A stretch of 9,281 nucleotides of DNA from Nitrospirae bacterium CG1_02_44_142 (lineage in GTDB: Bacteria; Nitrospirota; Thermodesulfovibrionia; Thermodesulfovibrionales; UBA1546). Both the position numbers and the translations under genes were made by a program. The notes beneath the pieces are model-generated. The model was not told the origin of the DNA and did no database searches. It saw nothing but the letters and a program-made list of their open reading frames with translations. Shown here piece after piece: positions 6,294-9,281 of the stretch. The stretch is from positions 1-9,281 of the forward strand of contig MNVK01000039.1 of assembly GCA_001871685.1 (NCBI GenBank), given 5' to 3'. The first letter of the stretch is position 1; each line of letters begins with the position of its first letter.

Positions 6294-7460
6294 ATGAAAG
6301 AGTTTAAAAGAATTCTTAATATCAAACTGCCGGATAAGCAGTCTGCTTTTTTATGGGGCGCAAGGAAAACAGGCAAGAGCACATATTTGAAAAACCGTTT
6401 TCCCAATAGTATCGTATTTGATTTTCTTAAAACTGATTTGTTTTTTAAAATTTCTAAGAATCCGGCTGCGCTGCGGGAGATGCTTTTAGCAAAAGATAAA
6501 GCCTTGCTTAAATATCCAATAATATTGGATGAGGTGCAAAAGGTTCCTCATGTGCTGGATGAAGTGCATTGGCTGATAGAAAACAAAGGTTTAAGGTTCA
6601 TCCTCTGCGGTTCAAGCGCCAGGAAATTAAAACGAGGGCACGCTAATCTTCTCGGGGGCAGAGCCTGGCGTTATGAAATGTTTCCTCTGGTTACAGCAGA
6701 AATAGAAAATTTTAACCTGCTTCGCGGCCTGAACCAGGGTTTAATTCCCTCGCATTATTTGCAAAATAGCGGGGACGCAAAAAAGTCCTTAATCGCTTAT
6801 GTGCAGGACTACCTGAAAGAAGAAGTTTTTGCCGAGGGCTTGACCCGTAATATCCCGGCGTTTTCAAGATTTTTTGACGCCTTTGGTTATTCCCATGGCG
6901 GACTTACTAATTATACTGATATTGCCCGTGATTGCGGAGTAGATTCCAAGACAGTCAAGGAATATTATCAGATACTTGTAGATACACTTATGGCTATTAG
7001 AATAGAGCCGTTTAAAAGAAGGCAGTCACGGCAGGTTATAACTAAGGCGGTAAAATATTATCTCTTTGATGTAGGTGCAGCCGGCTGTCTTACTAAAAGA
7101 TATTTGATGGAAGAAAAAGGGACTGAGTTCGGCAAGGCCTTTGAGCATTTTTTACTTATGGAGATAGTTGCGTACAGGTCTTACAGGGGTTACGATTTTC
7201 GGGTAAATTTCTGGAGGACAAAGTCGGGTCTTGAAGTGGATTTTGTTATTGGAGACGGCGAGACAGCCGTAGAAGTAAAAAGCACGAATCATGTTGATGT
7301 AAGGGATTTAAAGGGTTTGTTTGCTTTTATGGATACATATTCTCCTAAAAGAAGTATTGTTGTCTGCAATGAGAAAGAAAGAAGGCTTCACGGCAAAATA
7401 GAGATAATACCCTGGCGCGAATTTCTCCATGAACTCTGGAATGACAATATATTGAAATAA
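6294..7460 (+). CDS. AAA_14/DUF4143 ATP-binding protein (388 aa), probable cassette gene
   Basis: The N-terminal half is an AAA_14 ATPase with Walker A GARKTGKST (22-30), Walker B YPIILDEVQ (D79, E80) and a sensor-like FILCGSSARKL. The middle (about 195-240, SHGGLTNYTDIARDCGVDSKTVKEYYQIL) is helix-turn-helix-like, normal for the family. The C-terminal DUF4143 part has EVDFVI followed by AVEVKS; D316, E327 and K329 fit a PD-(D/E)xK nuclease-like fold, and I recall the family being linked to that superfamily. The cellular role of this widespread, patchily distributed family is not established. GGAGG (6279-6283) lies 10 nt upstream of the ATG. It is transcribed against argB and radA and is bracketed by ~51-bp direct repeats, which suggests acquisition. 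By eye it is more A+T-rich than radA. Confidence 0.9.
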   Translation: MKEFKRILNIKLPDKQSAFLWGARKTGKSTYLKNRFPNSIVFDFLKTDLFFKISKNPAALREMLLAKDKALLKYPIILDEVQKVPHVLDEVHWLIENKGLRFILCGSSARKLKRGHANLLGGRAWRYEMFPLVTAEIENFNLLRGLNQGLIPSHYLQNSGDAKKSLIAYVQDYLKEEVFAEGLTRNIPAFSRFFDAFGYSHGGLTNYTDIARDCGVDSKTVKEYYQILVDTLMAIRIEPFKRRQSRQVITKAVKYYLFDVGAAGCLTKRYLMEEKGTEFGKAFEHFLLMEIVAYRSYRGYDFRVNFWRTKSGLEVDFVIGDGETAVEVKSTNHVDVRDLKGLFAFMDTYSPKRSIVVCNEKERRLHGKIEIIPWREFLHELWNDNILK

Positions 7461-7480
7461 TTTAAGTTATGAGGTGTATT

Positions 7481-7532
7481 ATGCCGTAAATATAGTCTTG
7501 CATATGACTCGTTGACAAGGGATGTTTCGCCT
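7481..7532. repeat. Direct repeat copy 2, downstream of the DUF4143 ATPase gene
   Basis: This is the second copy of 6171-6221, in the same orientation. The match begins exactly at the ATG at 7481 and ends at 7532, beside the 3' end of argB. The copy retains promoter-like hexamers on the minus strand. Confidence 0.9.
7489..7518 (-). promoter_or_regulatory. Duplicated promoter pointing antisense into the ATPase gene
   Basis: On the minus strand TTGTCA (7518-7513), an 18-nt spacer and TATATT (7494-7489) mirror the radA promoter. There is no gene just downstream on this strand; a transcript would run into the 3' end of the DUF4143 ATPase gene as antisense RNA. The -10 differs from copy 1 at one base. 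Confidence 0.4.
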
Positions 7533-7592
7533 CATTCCTCACCTGAGGGCAGGGAGAGTAAGATAGTGGAGGGGGAAAATACTCAATTTCCT

Positions 7593-8474
7593 TTACTTTA
7601 CAATCTCTGTCCCGATTCCTTCTTTTGTGAATATCTCAAGCAAGAGGCAGTGCGAGATGCGGCCGTCAATTATGTGCGTTTTTGAAACTCCGTTTTCAAT
7701 AGCCCTGATGCAGGCATTGACCTTGGGTATCATGCCCCCGGAGATTGTGTTGTCAGAAAGCAGTTTCTTAATGTTTTCCCCTGTGAGAGTTGAGATTGTA
7801 TTTCCTTTTTTATCTTTTATGCCCGGCACGTCTGTGAGGAGTATGAGTTTTTCCGCCTTGAGTTTTCCTGCAATAGAAGATGCAGCATAGTCCGCATTAA
7901 TATTAAATGTCTCGCCGTGCTCTCCAATGCCTATCGGAGAAATGACCGGGATGAACCTTTCCTTTTCAAGGCTTTTAAGCGCCTGCGAATTTATGTCCGT
8001 TACCTCGCCTACAAGGCCGAGGTCAATTACCTCTTCAACCCCTGTTTTTTGCGAGGCCTTTTTCATAAGCTTTTTCTTTGCCTTAATGAGCCCTCCGTCT
8101 TTTCCGCTCAGACCAATGGCTTTTCCTCCGTGCTTGTTTATCAGGGAGACTATCTCCTTATTGACTATCCCGCCGAGAACCATCTCAACAATGTCCATTG
8201 TTTCTTTGTCTGTAACGCGCTGGCCCTGGATGAATTTCGGTTTCTTGCCCATCTTCTCCATTGTGGAGCTTATCTTTGGCCCTCCGCCGTGCACAATTAC
8301 AGGATGGATTCCGATGAAACTTAAGAGCGCGATGTCCTGAGCGAATGAATCTTTTAATTTATCTTCTATCTGTGCAGCCCCGCCGTATTTGATGACAAAC
8401 GTCTTGCCCGAAAAATTCCTGATATACGGCAATGCCTCAATGAGTATGTTTGCCTTTTCAATAAGTTTTTTCAT
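7593..8474 (-). CDS. argB: Acetylglutamate kinase (293 aa)
   Basis: ArgB phosphorylates N-acetyl-L-glutamate with ATP, the second step of arginine synthesis. Seen motifs are the lysine loop VIKYGGAA (K29), the glycine-rich VIVHGGGP (62-66), the substrate segment GQRVTD with R86, and ADYAASSIAGKLKAEKLILLTDVPG near the C-terminus. The length is normal. The extra N-terminal helix (LIEKANILIEALPYI) resembles arginine-inhibited hexameric enzymes such as that of Thermotoga, so feedback inhibition by arginine is likely. The ATG at 8474 has only a weak AAGG upstream. It lies upstream of radA on the same strand and no convincing terminator follows it, so argB and radA may once have been adjacent before the cassette arrived. 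Confidence 0.97.
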   Translation of the reverse strand: MKKLIEKANILIEALPYIRNFSGKTFVIKYGGAAQIEDKLKDSFAQDIALLSFIGIHPVIVHGGGPKISSTMEKMGKKPKFIQGQRVTDKETMDIVEMVLGGIVNKEIVSLINKHGGKAIGLSGKDGGLIKAKKKLMKKASQKTGVEEVIDLGLVGEVTDINSQALKSLEKERFIPVISPIGIGEHGETFNINADYAASSIAGKLKAEKLILLTDVPGIKDKKGNTISTLTGENIKKLLSDNTISGGMIPKVNACIRAIENGVSKTHIIDGRISHCLLLEIFTKEGIGTEIVK

Positions 8475-8484
8475 GATTGCCTTG

Positions 8485-8514
8485 ATTTTAACGTGGAGTG
8501 CAAAGTCTTTTCAA
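8485..8514 (-). promoter_or_regulatory. Possible argB promoter close to the start codon
   Basis: On the minus strand TTGAAA (8514-8509), an 18-nt spacer and TAAAAT (8490-8485) lie 10 nt before the ATG. The predicted leader is only about 4 nt. I saw no arginine operator. Confidence 0.4.
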
Positions 8515-8541
8515 GTCTGAAAGGTTTTTATTATTCGCCTA

Positions 8542-8570
8542 TTGTCAATCTTTAGCTAAAAGAATATAAT
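8542..8570 (+). promoter_or_regulatory. Promoter of the toxin-antitoxin unit with a palindrome in the spacer
   Basis: TTGTCA (8542-8547), a 17-nt spacer and a consensus TATAAT (8565-8570) precede the antitoxin gene. The perfect palindrome TTTAGCTAAA (8551-8560) lies inside the spacer and could be the autoregulatory site expected for such a unit. Confidence 0.6.
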
Positions 8571-8581
8571 AAGAAATTATT

Positions 8582-8588
8582 GGAGGTG
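8582..8588 (+). promoter_or_regulatory. Ribosome binding site that sets the antitoxin start
   Basis: GGAGGTG lies 3 nt before the ATG at 8592, with its GGAGG core 5 nt away. The in-frame TTG at 8580 overlaps this site and so is not the start. Confidence 0.7.
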
Positions 8589-8591
8589 TAT

Positions 8592-8780
8592 ATGGCAAGG
8601 GCAAAAGCGGTGACAATAGATGATGTTGAACAGATAGTAGAGCAAAAACTTCTTGAGATAATTGGCAACCCCGATTCAGGTCTTCATCTGAAAAAAGAGT
8701 TTAAAGCTAAGTTGGAACACAGGCTTAAAAACCCCTCAAAGAGAATTGCCCACGAAGAGGTATTAAAGAGATTTGCCTAA
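8592..8780 (+). CDS. Small antitoxin-like protein (62 aa) of a RelE/ParE-type module
   Basis: The protein begins MARAKAVTIDDVEQIVEQ and ends with IAHEEVLKRFA. A C-terminal HEEV-type segment after a charged helix is common in small type II antitoxins paired with RelE/ParE toxins. No clear N-terminal DNA-binding fold can be assigned by eye. The frame is also open from a TTG at 8580, but GGAGGTG fixes the ATG at 8592. It has its own good promoter. The truncated toxin frame starts inside its end (8-nt overlap), the usual antitoxin-then-toxin arrangement. The identity rests mainly on this neighbour. It may be an orphan antitoxin now that the toxin is broken. Confidence 0.65.
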   Translation: MARAKAVTIDDVEQIVEQKLLEIIGNPDSGLHLKKEFKAKLEHRLKNPSKRIAHEEVLKRFA

Positions 8781-8934
8781 GGTTCAATGGGAAAAAGAAG
8801 CCTTAGATGACCTTCAAATAATAGACCATCCTATTGTAAAGCGCATCCTTAATAAGATTTCATGGCTCTCGCAGCATTTCAACAGCATAACTCCGGATCC
8901 CTTGTCTGGCGATATGTCAGGACAACATAAATAA
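8773..8934 (+). pseudogene. RelE/ParE-family toxin, truncated at the C-terminus
   Basis: From the TTG at 8773 the frame reads PKVQWEKEALDDLQIID, then IVKRILNKISWLSQHF, then PDPLSGDMSG, and stops at TAA 8932-8934 after 53 codons. This matches the first half of RelE/ParE toxins of the form KEALxDL...PIxKRIxxKIxxL...PLxGDLxG. The conserved continuation (K-L-R-x-G-D-x-R-V-I-Y), with its basic catalytic and fold residues, is missing. The break coincides with the start of a duplicated ACAACATAAATA and a repeat-like GGGACAGCGACC sequence, so insertion or deletion probably replaced the 3' half. Neither of the other plus-strand frames restores the missing part within the next 50 bases. The product is unlikely to be toxic. 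Confidence 0.7.
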
Positions 8935-8946
8935 ACAACATAAATA
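8922..8946. repeat. 12-bp tandem duplication at the toxin break point
   Basis: ACAACATAAATA occurs at 8922-8933 and again at 8935-8946, separated by one A. The toxin stop codon is in this duplication. It may be a footprint of insertion or slippage. Confidence 0.7.
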
Positions 8947-8964
8947 GGGACAGCGACCGGTTTT
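8942..8964. repeat. REP-like sequence containing GGGACAGCGACC
   Basis: The segment from AAATAGGGACAGCGACC to GGTTTT resembles, from memory, short repeats linked to REP-associated tyrosine transposases in many environmental genomes. No transposase is in the window. The assignment depends on recall and not on a second copy here. Confidence 0.35.
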
Positions 8965-8990
8965 AGTCTGGAGCGGAAATCAGTAATCAA

Positions 8991-9278
8991 TCAAAACATC
9001 GCCTCAAAGTCTCTCGGAGTGATGATTTTGACGCCTTTGAAGTTTTTCATCACCAGTAGATCGGTATCTCCTGTTACAAGATAGGCTGCCCTCGCAGAAA
9101 CAGCGCATGAAAGGAATTTATCGTCGTCACGGTCTTTGCAAGCATCCTTTATTACCTCATTTGCCTCTACAACCTCAAAAAAGGGCAGAATATTCTCCTC
9201 AATAATTGTCCTTATCTCACTTGCGGTCAGGGAAAATTTTGGATAAGCAATAACTTTCTTGAATTCATCAAAGGTCTC
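8991..9278 (-). pseudogene. PIN-domain toxin (TIGR00305-like), C-terminal part only
   Basis: I translated this frame by hand: 95 residues beginning ETFDEFKKVIAYPKFSL and ending GVKIITPRDFEAMF, stop TGA at 8993-8991. The acidic motifs CKDRDDDKFLSCAV and VTGDTDLL are typical of the putative toxin component, PIN family, an RNase that uses clustered Asp residues. The first catalytic Asp, expected in the N-terminal third, would be beyond the window. The codon just upstream (9281-9279) is TGA in the same frame and there is no usable ATG near the fragment start, so the gene looks broken unless the edge misleads. No antitoxin partner is visible. It is convergent with the truncated RelE gene. Confidence 0.65.
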
Positions 9279-9281
9279 TCA

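Noticed and set aside
7561..7592. argB terminator (GGAAA/TTTCC stem)
   Set aside because: The stem has only five pairs, an 8-nt loop and no T-run.
7917..8340. Two overlapping plus-strand frames of about 135 codons opposite argB
   Set aside because: Both are shadows of argB, whose motifs are complete.
8580..8591. TTG start for the antitoxin-like gene
   Set aside because: The codon overlaps the Shine-Dalgarno GGAGGTG; the ATG at 8592 is properly placed.

Overview
The window looks like a chromosomal piece of a Gram-negative bacterium of moderate G+C. A lipoprotein with a clear lipobox, a long TPR protein next to an ExeA-like ATPase, and several dispersed palindromes fit the Nitrospirota or a deltaproteobacterial lineage. 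That placement is an impression from protein style and repeats; no marker fixes the phylum.

Layout. Positions 1-542 (minus) hold the N-terminal part of an archaeal-type thymidylate synthase, cut by the window edge. Upstream of it, also on minus, are a 14-bp perfect hairpin and a tandem tRNA-Lys(TTT)/tRNA-Glu(TTC) pair with its own promoter. Positions 927-4091 (plus) are a two-gene unit: a 780-residue TPR protein and an ExeA/GspA-type AAA ATPase. Running the other way is a minus-strand set: argB (N-acetylglutamate kinase, 8474-7593), radA (6172-4817) and an outer-membrane-type lipoprotein (4851/4815-4051). The lipoprotein overlaps the ATPase tail to tail by 41 bp.

Between argB and radA sits a plus-strand gene for an AAA_14/DUF4143 ATPase, with a strong sigma70-like promoter and a long operator-like palindrome. 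It is bracketed by two copies of a ~51-bp direct repeat that carries the radA promoter up to its start codon. This looks like a cassette inserted with, or generating, a duplication of the radA promoter. The duplicate promoter now points antisense into the 3' end of the ATPase gene.

The right end (8542-9281) is a decaying toxin-antitoxin zone: an intact small antitoxin-like gene, a RelE/ParE toxin cut short where repeat-like sequence begins, and the C-terminal part of a PIN-domain toxin whose frame has a TGA at the window edge.

The most striking unexplained structures are: (i) the direct repeat around the DUF4143 gene; (ii) a 13-base palindromic core shared by two unrelated coding regions and read in different frames; (iii) three stacked repeats (heptamer array, G/C-tract palindrome, octamer array) that form the 5' part of the lipoprotein gene and could make its frame switchable. 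No wholly new multi-gene system can be demonstrated from the sequence alone.
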